Shown here piece by piece: positions 48,212 through 58,790 of a stretch of DNA of 64,000 nt. Source of the DNA: GCA-002708315 sp963676635 (GTDB lineage Bacteria; Bacteroidota; Bacteroidia; Bacteroidales; F082). Both the position numbers and the translations under genes were made by a program. The DNA lies in assembly GCA_963676635.1 (NCBI GenBank), contig OY781105.1, positions 4,154,001 to 4,218,000 on the forward strand, given 5' to 3'. Positions within the stretch are counted from its first letter, which is position 1, and each line of letters opens with the position of its first letter. A model generated the notes under the pieces. That model saw nothing but the letters and a program-made list of their open reading frames with translations, was not told where the DNA came from and did no database searches.

Positions 48212-51200
48212 TTACCTAACCAACATAATAGTCCCGCTAGTCCCGGTATTACCATCACCATTGTCAGTACCTCTCCAGTGACTACCATCTTCGAATACTG
48301 CCTCGATTCTCCAGATATAGCTACCCGTTGGCAGTGGCTCTCCTTCGTAGGTGCCATCCCATCCTTCGGAAGGTACTCCGTCGATAAGCTCTGTTGTCTC
48401 GAATACAAGGTTGCCCCATGCGCTGTAAACTTCCAGCTTGTAGCTACTGAGATTAATACCCACTGGCTTGAATGTCTGCAAGTCGGTAATCGGTGATGAA
48501 GGTACAAATGTATTTGGTACAAACAGGTTGGTGAACAACAGATCATAAACCTGGTATGTAGTATCCGGACAACCTTGCTGGTTCCAGCTTACAAGCATTA
48601 CTGTATAATTACCATCTTCTTCGTATTGGAAGATAGGGTTGATATCGTTGGATGTCCATATACCCTGGTTGTAATCGAAGTCCCATTCGTAGTCAACCGG
48701 ATTATTAGTACTTAAGTTATCAAAGTAAACCTGTCCCTGGCGATTAGTGTCGATCATCACAAATTCAGAGATTGGTTTAGGCATTATCTCAACAGTTGTG
48801 GTAGCTGTATCCATACACAGATGTTCATCGGTGATAATCATCTCTACTGTGTACATCCCTGCACTGTCGTAAATATACTGTGGTGCCTGGATAATGGCTG
48901 TGTCTGCCGGTGCTTTGAGTGTGTCGCCAAAGTTCCAGAACCAGCCAGCTATTACAGCACTGTCGGCTATGGATGTTTCTTCAAACTGTGTATAGTAGCT
49001 CATACATGTGTTCTGGTATGTGAACTGTGCTTCTGGCAGCTTGTAGATGGTTATGGTGTCTTTTGTTGAATCGGCGCACATAAACCTGTTTTGTACAAAC
49101 AGACTAACAGGATAGTCCTCAAATGTCGGATATACATACTTTGGTGCCTGGATAATGGCTGTGTCTGCCTCTGTTGTTGGATCACCAAAGTTCCATAGCC
49201 TGTATGTGGTAGGTTCATCAAAGATAGTGCTGTTATCGCTGAAGTATGTTGTATCTCTCTGGCAGTTGTTTTCAAGACCAATCATTGGCAATGGAGTAGG
49301 ATGTACTTCGAACTCTACCATGGTTGTTGTTGTGTAGCTGTTGGTGTCAATACCGGCTGTAATGGTCAGACTTAGTTCATATGTGCCTGCGTCAGCATAG
49401 GTATGCCATACAGTGTCTGTGAACACATCGTATGTTTCTGTGGTGCCATCACCGAAGTCCCACAGCCATGTACCTATCATACCGTTATTGCTTGCAAGGA
49501 ATGATGTGTCAACAAAGAACAACTCATTTCTTGCACAAACAGGTTCATCAGGTACTTTGAACCCTGCTGTTATACATGGAGCTACATATACTTCCTGAAC
49601 AACTGTGTCAATACACCCATTGTAGTTGGTTACAATAAGCTGCACAAGGTAGGTTGAATCATTTGGTCCGTATAAGTGGTTAGGGTTCCAAACAGAATCG
49701 TAATTACTGGTTGAAGTAGTATCACCAAAGTCCCAGTACCAGCTTTCAATAAACTCACCACCGCTGTATGTCACACCTTCGAAGTAAGTAGGTATCTCAC
49801 AGCCACCGATGGTATTGGTAAAGCTTGCCACAGGCAGTGAATCGATTGTTATCTCTGAGGTGTATACTGCCTGGCAGTCGTTGGTGTCTGTTGCTATTAA
49901 TTCAACAACATAGATACCTGGTGCAGGGAATATATGACTAATTGTATCATGGTAAGTAAGCTCAGTCTGGCTGCCATCATGGAAGTTCCACAGGTAGTTG
50001 GCCACTGAATCATTTTCCGGACCATAGAAAGCCTGGAACTCTGTAGGCTGTCCTAAGCATACATCTGTTGCTTCGAAGGATGTCTCTATTGCTCCGAATA
50101 CACATACTTCCATTGTATCGGTGGCACTACAGCCGTTGTTGTTAAAGGCTGTAAGTGTTACCTGGTAGCAGGTGTCTGTTATCTCATAGATATAACTTGG
50201 ATCTACTTCGTCAGAGTAGTAACCATCGTCCAGATGCCATTCGTAGCCGGTAATCGGACTATTATCACTTCCCATTACACTTTCATTAAAGAAGTTCACT
50301 TGTCCCGGTGGGTCACATGCCTGTGCGAAGTTAAAGGCTGGTACTGGTACGTCGAATACCTGTACCGGCAATGTTATTGAGTCACTACAGCCTGAGTTAT
50401 CCCAGACAATAAGTGTTACGTAATAAGTATCATTTGTTGTATAAGTATGTACAGGATCGGTTTCATCGGATGTGTTACCATCGCCGAAGTCCCAGCTCCA
50501 GTTGTTGATATATCCATTATTGGTATAGCTAAAATCAGTGAATGATGTGCTGTCGCCCAAACATGCATTATCATAGCTGAATAGCGCTTCTGGTGCGTAG
50601 TTAACATGTACCTCCTGAGAGGTTGAGTTCTCACAGCCACTTACATCTGTTACTGTAAGCGTAACGGTGTATGTCCCTGCCTGCTGATATCCATAGCCTG
50701 GGTTTTGTTCGATGGATGTACCTCCGTCGCCAAACTGCCAATACCATGTGGCTATCTCTGAGTTTGAGATACCTGTGAACTGTGCTAAACTACCCAGACA
50801 AATAGTATCACTTTCAATGGTAAAGTCCACATCCGGTAGTGGGGTAATGACTATCTCATGCTCTACTGTATCTGTACAGCCCATAGTATTATGTATTATC
50901 AGTGTGACAGTAAATGTGCTGTCGGTGCTGAATACATGTGTTGGATTTGGCAGGTTGGATGTATTGTTGGTACCCGATGCCGGATCACCAAAATACCATT
51001 CCCACTGGCCTATATCCGGACCACCATTGGTTGAACTGATATCTGTAAACTGTACGGGCTCGTTTAAGCATCCGGCATTCCAGTTGAAATCAGCTATAGG
51101 TGACGATACTATCACTACCTGTTTTGTGACATCATTCTCACAACCTTCTGCGTCTGTTACTGTAAGCACTACATCAAAGGTGCCTTCATTGGTATACATA

Positions 51201-54200
51201 TGTTCAACATTAGGATTGTCGGGAGCGTTGATGGTTATTTCATTACCATCGCCGAAGTCCCATACCCATGTCTCGATAAGACCATTTGGTGAACTGCTTA
51301 GATTAGAGAAATAAACTGTATCGTTAAGACATGATGGTCCTGTATGTGCGAAGTTAGCCGTAGGCAATGGATTAATATCCACGCTGTGGGTAACTGATGC
51401 AAAACAGCCGTCGGTTGTTTCAATGCTAAGTATCACATCGAATGTGCCTGCTACCTCGTAAGTATGTGTTGGGTTTTGCAGGTTGGATGTACCTCCGTCG
51501 CCAAAGCTCCATGACCATGTGGCTACTTCGCCAACATTGGTAACAGACTCATCAACGGTAAACTGTGTCTCTTCTGTTAAGCAGTTGGCTTCCCATGTAA
51601 AGTCTACTTCAGGCTCTTCAGACACGGTTACCGTATGTGATACAGTATCCTCGCAGCCGTTGATATTTGCTACCATAAGCAGTACTGTATAGTCGCCCGG
51701 TGCTGAGAACAGGTGTACAGGGTTTTGCAATGTTGAAGTATTAGAAGCTCCTGATCCGGGATCACCAAAGTCCCACAGCCATGTTACTATCTCACCACCG
51801 CCGTTAACAGTACTCTCGTCGGTAAAGCTAACCGGACCACTGGCGCAGCCTGAGTTATAATCAAAGAGAGCTATTGGTCCCGGTTCTGTGGTTACCGTGT
51901 GCATTGAACTGTTGGAACAGCTGTCGGAATTGGTTACAGTAAGTGTTACTGTATAGGTGCTGGCATTGGAGTAAACATGCGTTACATCAGGATCACCACC
52001 GAAATAGACAGTAGTATCAGATCCATCGCCAAACTCCCAGAACCATTCTGTTATATATCCTGTTTGTGTTGTACTATGATCGAAGAACTCAACAGGGTTG
52101 TTTGCGCACACCTGCGTGCCTATATTAAATAAGGAGTTAGGCAGTGGGTTAACAGTAAGTTGTTTTATCACTGTATTTGTTGCTCCCATTGTATCCACTA
52201 TGCTACAGCTTACATTATAGGTACCAGAAGCAGCATAGGTGTGGATAGGTTCCATATCATCGCTGGTGCTACCATCACCGAAATCCCAGTCCCAGGAGGT
52301 TACTGCTCCAATATCTGTTGGAGGATCAAGGATAGTAAACTGTATTTGTTCACCCAAACAAGCATAGCTCCATTCGTAATCGAGATCAGGTATGTTTACA
52401 ACCGTTACAAGGTGAGTAACTGTATTCTCACAGCCTTCAATATCTGTAACAGTCAGCTCTACATTGAATGTTCCTACTGTTGGGAATACGTGAGCAGGAT
52501 TTTGATCTGTTGATGTAGTACCATCATGGAAATCCCAGTTCCAGTCGGTAATAGTATTACCAGAATTGCCATAGAAGTTGGTTGTATTGCCAAGCATAGT
52601 AGGCTCAGGATCCCATGTGAAGAACACTGATGGTAATCCTGGTGTGTATATTGTCTGGTATGTTGTATCAGAGCAACTGTACCCTGAGCTGTCGGCTGTC
52701 ACCACAAACATCACATCGTAAGTGCTAATGCCTGTTGTATAGCTATGAACAGGGTTTTGTAAATCTGATGTGAATCCATCGCCGAAGTCCCAGAAGAACT
52801 CAGTAGCAAAGTATCCTGTTGGTATATCACTGTCATCGAAGAATGCTACGGCAGTACAGCTTTGGTTTGCATAGCTGAAGTCTGCTGTTGGTCCGGGTAG
52901 CACCATAATAACATCAGACGCTGTTGAAGAACAGCCTGTGGAGTCAGTTACTGTTAAGGTTACAGTGTATGTGTTTCCGGAAGGATAATAATGTATCGGG
53001 TTTTGCTGATAGGATATTCCACCATCGCCAAACTCCCAGTACCACTCATCCACATTGGCAGAGCCAGTGGCAGTGAAGTACACAGGACCTCCTTTGCATA
53101 TTACGCTATCGCTCATAGTAAAGTTTACAGCAGGAGCTGGCTTAACAATAAGCACTTCTGTAGCGCTGTTAGTACACTGGTTGGTATCTATAATATTAAG
53201 AGTAACATTGAAAGTATCTGCGGTTGCATATAAATGCGAAGTAACAGAGTCATTACTAAAGTTACCATCGCCGAAGTCCCAGTGCCATGTTTCGATTGGG
53301 AATCCTGAATGCCCGGAGAAGTAAGTAGTATCTCCGAAGCATGTAGGGCTTGGATCGATATACTGGAATATATCAGGCAGTGAAGGTACTGTTACCGGCA
53401 GTGTGATAGAGTCGGTACAGATAAATCCAAGACTATCTGCTGATACTATTAGGTTAACCATAAATACTTCACCACCGGGAAGGTTATTGGAAGGATACCT
53501 GTGTGATGGGTTTTGCAGTGTATCAGTAGTACCATCGCCAAAGTCCCATGACCATTCAACAAGATTATATCCCGGTGAGCAAGTACTCAGATCAGTAAAC
53601 TGGATGCTGTCGCATATGGCAGGAGTGTAAGTAAAGTCGGCCACAGGCGGCTCTGCTATTACTATCAGCTCTGTGTACGTATTTGTACAGCCATGATCGT
53701 CGGTAACAGTAAGAGTGGCGTACATATTACCCCATGTTGTGTATGTATGGGCAACAGTTTGTCCGGAACCTGTGTCACCATCGCCGAAGTCCCATTCCCA
53801 TGAGAGAATGTTGGAGTTGGAGGCTCCAACAAAGCTTACCTCTGTGTTAACGCAGGCGTTGGCCATACTTAGAGAATATGTTACATCGGGACCCTCAAAG
53901 ACTCTTATCTGGTGTGTGGCAGAGTCAGAGCATCCGTTAATATCTGTATAATGATATATAATATTGAAGAAACCTGATGTGTCATATTGATGAACAGGGT
54001 TCATATCTGTGGATGTATACCCGTCACCAAATTCCCACAGCCAGTTGTTTAGCGTTGCTGTACCTGTTGATGTGAATTCAATGCTTTCTCCATAGCACAA
54101 TGAGTCGCTGGTATTTATGGTAAAGTCACGATCTATCTTAGGACGAACTGTCAGGTTGGTTACTATCACACTATCGCAGCCATACTGGGCTGTGTAGAGA

Positions 54201-57200
54201 GTATCATAAAAAGTACCTGAATTATATCTCCATGCACCCTGTGCAAATACGCTATCATAATGACATATGGTAATATCATGAGGCATCTCATAAGTAGGGC
54301 GTATGGTAAGCACCATCTCATCGATACTATCACAATTGATAACATTGGAAGCTATCATGGTAAGAGTAACAGGACCTATCTCGTTAGTGCCGGGCACATA
54401 TACTGGTCTTTCAACAGTAGGATCAACGAAATAACCTGTTCCACTGGTAGACCAGTTAATATTAATATAATTAGTTGCAAACGCAGAGTCTGTAGAGTTA
54501 TTGAAATCATAAGGATAACCAAAACAGGAGTTCTCATCAGAGCCGGCAAAAGCGTATGCCCCGGGTATTACAATAAGGTCAACCCATGAAGTATCGTTAT
54601 CACAAGGAGGAATACCATAACCTACCATCATCATGGTAATAGTGTCATTTTGTATAGCACCTTCTGTGGCATCAGGGAAATATGTCGGTGTCAGAAGCGT
54701 AGGATCGTCAAAGTATCCCAGCCCGTCTGTGTACCAGTAAATGGAAGCAAAGTCATCAGCAGTAGGAGGATCTGTGCTTTCAGAATAATCATAATACACA
54801 TCCTGGCATGTATAACCTGTTGATCCTGCATACACTTCACATGTTGCGTTTATAATCAGCTGTTGGATCATCTGCTCAGAGCAGACATCAAGAGTGATAT
54901 CAACAGTATCCGGTGTAGTGTATGTATGATTAACGTCTATACCCGTAGATGTGGCACCATCACCAAACTGCCAGTCCCATGGAGTGAATGTCACCCTGTC
55001 GCCTGTTCCTGTGAAATCCACATTGAAATTCTGGCAACTCGGACTCTGGAAGATATTAAAGCCAATATTCACATCCATAGCATAGCGGGTTACTGTTGTT
55101 GTGTCGATACAGCCATTGCCGTTGGTGTATATTGATTGTACTATCATATCACCCTCCTGGGTGTATGTATGAGTAGGTGTTTGCCCTGTGCCTGTATTGC
55201 CATCACCAAACTGCCATTGCCAGTCGACAATATCGCCTGTTATATCTATTGCATCGAAGGTCACCAGTTCACCAACACAAGATGTATCATTAGGAGAAAC
55301 AGTGAATGATGATTCCGGCAAGGTGTTAACAGTTACTATATGACGTGTTGTATCCGTACAAATGTTCAGTGTTACCTCATAAACACCGGAGGCTGAATAT
55401 ATATGTTCTGTATTTTTACCAACAGCTGTTTGTCCGTCACCGAAATCCCATTCCCAGTCGGAGTGGGTTACATTGTCGCCGGTACCATTGAATACAGCGG
55501 TATCACCAAGGCACATCACAAATGAAGGCATAGTGAAGTCGGTATTCACATCATCAACATAAATGGATTCTGTTAATGTAGTTGAACAACCATATTGGTT
55601 TGTCATTGTAAGGTCCACGTTATAATCCAAATCACCTACAGTGTAATAATGGGTAGTATTTTGACCATTAGCTGTTTGTCCGTCGCCAAAGTCCCATTCC
55701 CAATCTGTGATTACACACGAACTTATTCCCTGGAAATCCACTAATTCCAAAACACAGCATGTGTCAACCGGAGTGTAAGTAAAGTTGCCGCTGGGAATAG
55801 AATCAACGGTCAATATCATTGTAGAGGTATCATTACCACATGGAGGCACTCCATAGGCAACAAGTGATAACTCAACATTACCTAATTCATTTACCTGTGT
55901 GTTATATATCGGATGTAATAGTTTATCATTATTAAAGGAGCCAGTACCAGAAGTAAACCAGCGAATACTATCACAATAGCTTGAATCCGGCAATGATGGG
56001 GCAAAGGCGAAGTCATAGGGATCGCCCTGACACATTGTATCGTTATCACCAGCAAAGGCAGAAGCCTGTGGCAATATAACAGCAGTTTCAAAAACCTGTT
56101 TTGAACAAACGCTTAAAGAAACGTTGTAGTTACCGGGGGAGGAGTACAGGTGAGATGTGTCATGGCCTATGGCAGTTTCTCCATCACCAAAATCCCAAAT
56201 CCAGTCGGTGTACAGCACGTTATCACCAATACCATCAAAGTTTGTTGTTATTCCCAGGCAAGAAGGGTTAGGAGTAAGGTCAATTCCAATGGTCGGGTCT
56301 GTAACCATTATATCATGGTAAGCAGTGTTTGTACATCCCTCTGTGTTTGTGAGAGTAAGACTAACGCTTTCAACATTGGAAAATGGTGATGAATATTGAT
56401 ATGTGGGATTTTGTTGTGTGGATGAGCCACCATCGGCAAAATCCCATTCCCAGGATGTTATTGAAGTCCCACTGTTGTCAGATCCGGAAAAGTCAACAAA
56501 CTCATTAACACAAACGGTATCATTGGGGGAAATGCCAATAGCAGGCAGTGGGTTGGCTGTAATTGTAATAGCCAGCTCAGAAGTAACACCGGAACCACAG
56601 CTGTCGTTTGTGCCATAAACTTCGAGATTTCCTGCAGTTGCAAAATCATTGAAATGCAGAAGTACTTGTGGGTCAGCAGGGTCATCATCCTGTATTGTGC
56701 AACCTGAGCCTGTATAGCTCCATGTGTATTCTTCAGTGTTTAAGTCATTATAAACAGAGATTAATACCGATTGTTCACCAGCGCAATAAGATTGAGGAGG
56801 CTGAACAAAAACAAGTGAGTCGGGCTCTCTGCTTTCATAAATTGTGACTGGTGCAGTACTAAGAGAAGCGGTGTACCACCATGTGTTAAGAGTATAGTTG
56901 TTTCCATCCCACCACGAATGACATCCGCTCCATGGAGAAATTGAACCTGTACAACCCACGTCAGTATTTGAACCACCTCCAATTTGAGAGTCATCCCAAA
57001 AAACAGTCGGTGTTCCTCCCGTAGGTGATACAAGTTCAACCACGAATCCATTGTTGTTACTCTCCACATCGTATAATGGCAGGTTTGTCAGTCCATTAAT
57101 ATAGGTTACAACAAATGTTATCTCTGTTCCATTTGGCACCGCATTTGGAATTGGTACTGTGCCATCATATCCATCCCATACAATATGGTTAACACCTGCT

Positions 57201-58291
57201 TCAACATTAGTAACAATTGTTCTGGTTACATAAGATCCTCCGAAATCAAGTTCAATTTCGGCATTACCGGCTTTGTCGACAACGACTTCAAAGTCAATAG
57301 TACCATCAATACAGCTTTTATTCCCGATAACATCTCCGATAATTGAGCCAAGAGTAGTGGCAGGCGGGAATAATGCCGGGTCGGGTTCATTAAGAAATAC
57401 GTTGTATTCCGGATTGTATTCTTCGGTATTTGATGACATACGGTCTAACATCCAGTTACCAGTATTGGTAACTCCGGTGGAATTACAGAAGGTAACCCAT
57501 ATTCCTCCATCAACCTGATTTTGAGTAAAAGAAGTTACAATGCTGTCAGTGGAATATGCATACATTGTAGCTGAGCAGTAAGGTCCTCCTCCTGTTGGTG
57601 CAGAGCCAGATTCATAAAGCTGCCATGCCTTGGAGTATAACCTACCCGGGTATTCAACATTTGTTGTTTGATGTGCAACAGTTAAGTCGAACAGGTAAAG
57701 ATTTATACCCGCATATTCGGGTGTGTGAGTATTATTATTTAATGAAGAAAACTCAATGTAGTAAGTACCTGCTTGCCCGGGTGCAAATTCCAGAGCCTCA
57801 TAGCCACCGGTACCATATATCTGTTCTGGACCATTTCTGGCACTAGTGATGTTGGGAATATATCCTGTTCCATTTTCAGGTGCAGGTGTTTCTGAGTAAA
57901 CAATTTGACCATTACTGTTTCTGATTTGAAATACCATGTAAATATTAGGAGCAGGTCCCCATCCCGGATTATAAGGTTCCCAGTTAAATCCAAAATATGC
58001 TACCTCGTCTGCTGAGGCTATCTCAAAGTACAACCTGTCAGTTTCAGGACAATCGTATGTTGCAAACTCAGTCCTTTCATTGGTCGAATTATCACAATGA
58101 GTTAGTTTATCTGTGCATATAAATAAAAAAGTATTGTTATTATTTATATAAAGTTCTTTTGACCCTTCAGCAAATGTAACCTTAGGTGTGAAAAAATACA
58201 TGGCTAATGCTGATATTAACAATAGCTTCATTGAAGAATATCTTAAAATGGCCAATATTTTGTGTGTGACAGGAGTGTAAAAACGAACCAT
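48212..58291 (-). CDS. Giant PKD-repeat surface protein with type B sorting domain, copy 2 (3359 aa)
   Basis: A better start may be Met21 (58231), which gives the signal peptide MKLLLISALAMYFFTPKVTF; ATG 58291 leaves a long n-region. The head domain is related to copy 1 (GSKELYINN, EPDPALFPPA, WYTASLSTAPVTIYESREPD) but clearly diverged. It passes directly to ~28 PKD-like units without the six AGxD/YTPG repeats of copy 1. From about 53,640 down to the stop the DNA is almost identical to copy 1 at a fixed 15,250-bp offset. Ends with the same type B domain. A T9SS-exported surface fibre or adhesin is inferred. Confidence 0.93.
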   Translation of the reverse strand: MVRFYTPVTHKILAILRYSSMKLLLISALAMYFFTPKVTFAEGSKELYINNNNTFLFICTDKLTHCDNSTNERTEFATYDCPETDRLYFEIASADEVAYFGFNWEPYNPGWGPAPNIYMVFQIRNSNGQIVYSETPAPENGTGYIPNITSARNGPEQIYGTGGYEALEFAPGQAGTYYIEFSSLNNNTHTPEYAGINLYLFDLTVAHQTTNVEYPGRLYSKAWQLYESGSAPTGGGPYCSATMYAYSTDSIVTSFTQNQVDGGIWVTFCNSTGVTNTGNWMLDRMSSNTEEYNPEYNVFLNEPDPALFPPATTLGSIIGDVIGNKSCIDGTIDFEVVVDKAGNAEIELDFGGSYVTRTIVTNVEAGVNHIVWDGYDGTVPIPNAVPNGTEITFVVTYINGLTNLPLYDVESNNNGFVVELVSPTGGTPTVFWDDSQIGGGSNTDVGCTGSISPWSGCHSWWDGNNYTLNTWWYTASLSTAPVTIYESREPDSLVFVQPPQSYCAGEQSVLISVYNDLNTEEYTWSYTGSGCTIQDDDPADPQVLLHFNDFATAGNLEVYGTNDSCGSGVTSELAITITANPLPAIGISPNDTVCVNEFVDFSGSDNSGTSITSWEWDFADGGSSTQQNPTYQYSSPFSNVESVSLTLTNTEGCTNTAYHDIMVTDPTIGIDLTPNPSCLGITTNFDGIGDNVLYTDWIWDFGDGETAIGHDTSHLYSSPGNYNVSLSVCSKQVFETAVILPQASAFAGDNDTMCQGDPYDFAFAPSLPDSSYCDSIRWFTSGTGSFNNDKLLHPIYNTQVNELGNVELSLVAYGVPPCGNDTSTMILTVDSIPSGNFTYTPVDTCCVLELVDFQGISSCVITDWEWDFGDGQTANGQNTTHYYTVGDLDYNVDLTMTNQYGCSTTLTESIYVDDVNTDFTMPSFVMCLGDTAVFNGTGDNVTHSDWEWDFGDGQTAVGKNTEHIYSASGVYEVTLNICTDTTRHIVTVNTLPESSFTVSPNDTSCVGELVTFDAIDITGDIVDWQWQFGDGNTGTGQTPTHTYTQEGDMIVQSIYTNGNGCIDTTTVTRYAMDVNIGFNIFQSPSCQNFNVDFTGTGDRVTFTPWDWQFGDGATSTGIDVNHTYTTPDTVDITLDVCSEQMIQQLIINATCEVYAGSTGYTCQDVYYDYSESTDPPTADDFASIYWYTDGLGYFDDPTLLTPTYFPDATEGAIQNDTITMMMVGYGIPPCDNDTSWVDLIVIPGAYAFAGSDENSCFGYPYDFNNSTDSAFATNYININWSTSGTGYFVDPTVERPVYVPGTNEIGPVTLTMIASNVINCDSIDEMVLTIRPTYEMPHDITICHYDSVFAQGAWRYNSGTFYDTLYTAQYGCDSVIVTNLTVRPKIDRDFTINTSDSLCYGESIEFTSTGTATLNNWLWEFGDGYTSTDMNPVHQYDTSGFFNIIYHYTDINGCSDSATHQIRVFEGPDVTYSLSMANACVNTEVSFVGASNSNILSWEWDFGDGDTGSGQTVAHTYTTWGNMYATLTVTDDHGCTNTYTELIVIAEPPVADFTYTPAICDSIQFTDLSTCSPGYNLVEWSWDFGDGTTDTLQNPSHRYPSNNLPGGEVFMVNLIVSADSLGFICTDSITLPVTVPSLPDIFQYIDPSPTCFGDTTYFSGHSGFPIETWHWDFGDGNFSNDSVTSHLYATADTFNVTLNIIDTNQCTNSATEVLIVKPAPAVNFTMSDSVICKGGPVYFTATGSANVDEWYWEFGDGGISYQQNPIHYYPSGNTYTVTLTVTDSTGCSSTASDVIMVLPGPTADFSYANQSCTAVAFFDDSDIPTGYFATEFFWDFGDGFTSDLQNPVHSYTTGISTYDVMFVVTADSSGYSCSDTTYQTIYTPGLPSVFFTWDPEPTMLGNTTNFYGNSGNTITDWNWDFHDGTTSTDQNPAHVFPTVGTFNVELTVTDIEGCENTVTHLVTVVNIPDLDYEWSYACLGEQIQFTILDPPTDIGAVTSWDWDFGDGSTSDDMEPIHTYAASGTYNVSCSIVDTMGATNTVIKQLTVNPLPNSLFNIGTQVCANNPVEFFDHSTTQTGYITEWFWEFGDGSDTTVYFGGDPDVTHVYSNASTYTVTLTVTNSDSCSNSSMHTVTTEPGPIALFDYNSGCASGPVSFTDESTVNGGGEIVTWLWDFGDPGSGASNTSTLQNPVHLFSAPGDYTVLLMVANINGCEDTVSHTVTVSEEPEVDFTWEANCLTEETQFTVDESVTNVGEVATWSWSFGDGGTSNLQNPTHTYEVAGTFDVILSIETTDGCFASVTHSVDINPLPTANFAHTGPSCLNDTVYFSNLSSSPNGLIETWVWDFGDGNEITINAPDNPNVEHMYTNEGTFDVVLTVTDAEGCENDVTKQVVIVSSPIADFNWNAGCLNEPVQFTDISSTNGGPDIGQWEWYFGDPASGTNNTSNLPNPTHVFSTDSTFTVTLIIHNTMGCTDTVEHEIVITPLPDVDFTIESDTICLGSLAQFTGISNSEIATWYWQFGDGGTSIEQNPGYGYQQAGTYTVTLTVTDVSGCENSTSQEVHVNYAPEALFSYDNACLGDSTSFTDFSYTNNGYINNWSWDFGDGNTSDETDPVHTYTTNDTYYVTLIVWDNSGCSDSITLPVQVFDVPVPAFNFAQACDPPGQVNFFNESVMGSDNSPITGYEWHLDDGYYSDEVDPSYIYEITDTCYQVTLTAFNNNGCSATDTMEVCVFGAIETSFEATDVCLGQPTEFQAFYGPENDSVANYLWNFHDGSQTELTYHDTISHIFPAPGIYVVELIATDTNDCQAVYTSEITIDSLPVASFTNTIGGCEIPTYFEGVTYSGGEFIESWYWDFGDTTSTSNYDSVWNPNHLYGPNDSTYLVQLIVTNYNGCIDTVVQEVYVAPCITAGFKVPDEPVCARNELFFVDTSFLASNNGMIGTWLWDFGDGTTETYDVFTDTVWHTYADAGTYELSLTITAGIDTNSYTTTTMVEFEVHPTPLPMIGLENNCQRDTTYFSDNSTIFDEPTTYRLWNFGDPTTEADTAIIQAPKYVYPTFEDYPVSLFVQNRFMCADSTKDTITIYKLPEAQFTYQNTCMSYYTQFEETSIADSAVIAGWFWNFGDTLKAPADTAIIQAPQYIYDSAGMYTVEMIITDEHLCMDTATTTVEIMPKPISEFVMIDTNRQGQVYFDNLSTNNPVDYEWDFDYNQGIWTSNDINPIFQYEEDGNYTVMLVSWNQQGCPDTTYQVYDLLFTNLFVPNTFVPSSPITDLQTFKPVGINLSSYKLEVYSAWGNLVFETTELIDGVPSEGWDGTYEGEPLPTGSYIWRIEAVFEDGSHWRGTDNGDGNTGTSGTIMLVR

Positions 58292-58790
58292 ATAATTATA
58301 TTTTACTCAATAATATTATTTCTGTATACTTTAATAAGTACCATACTTATATCTGACTATAAAAAAATAAAACAGTTGCTTTGCTGGTTTCTTTTTTTTA
58401 ATAAATCCAACAATCTAACACGCTGTTATAGAATTTAAAGCAGATTGCTGAAATTTTACAAGCAACAAAACAGTGCACACAGATTTACAATATAGCTGAT
58501 GTTTAGCTGTTTACTTGTTGTTATTCATAAAATGCTTATCTTCCTATGTATTTTTTCGTCTTAATATTTACAATCAGTAAAAATAGGAGTTAAATTGTAA
58601 GAATAAAAAAAAATATCAGTATTTACTTAATTTGTAATAATTCTAAATAAATTTGTGAAATTCAATAAAACGTAATGTAACGGAAGGTTTAGGTTTAATC
58701 GTAATTTGCGCGAGCAACTTATTTATGGTTAACATGGTCTTATGTAATACTTTATTGAGAAAATAATATTTTATAAAAACGCAAAAAAAA
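58292..58790. other. Divergent intergenic region, promoter-like box only
   Basis: About 500 AT-rich bp between two divergent surface-protein genes. TAAATTTG (58648-58655) matches TAnnTTTG on the plus strand but is 136 nt from the next ATG. No ORF or strong hairpin was seen. Confidence 0.45.

Noticed and set aside
47504..57846. Plus-strand frames opposite PorP copy 2 and giant gene 2
   Set aside because: Same shadow effect as for copy 1. The sense strand has complete domain evidence.
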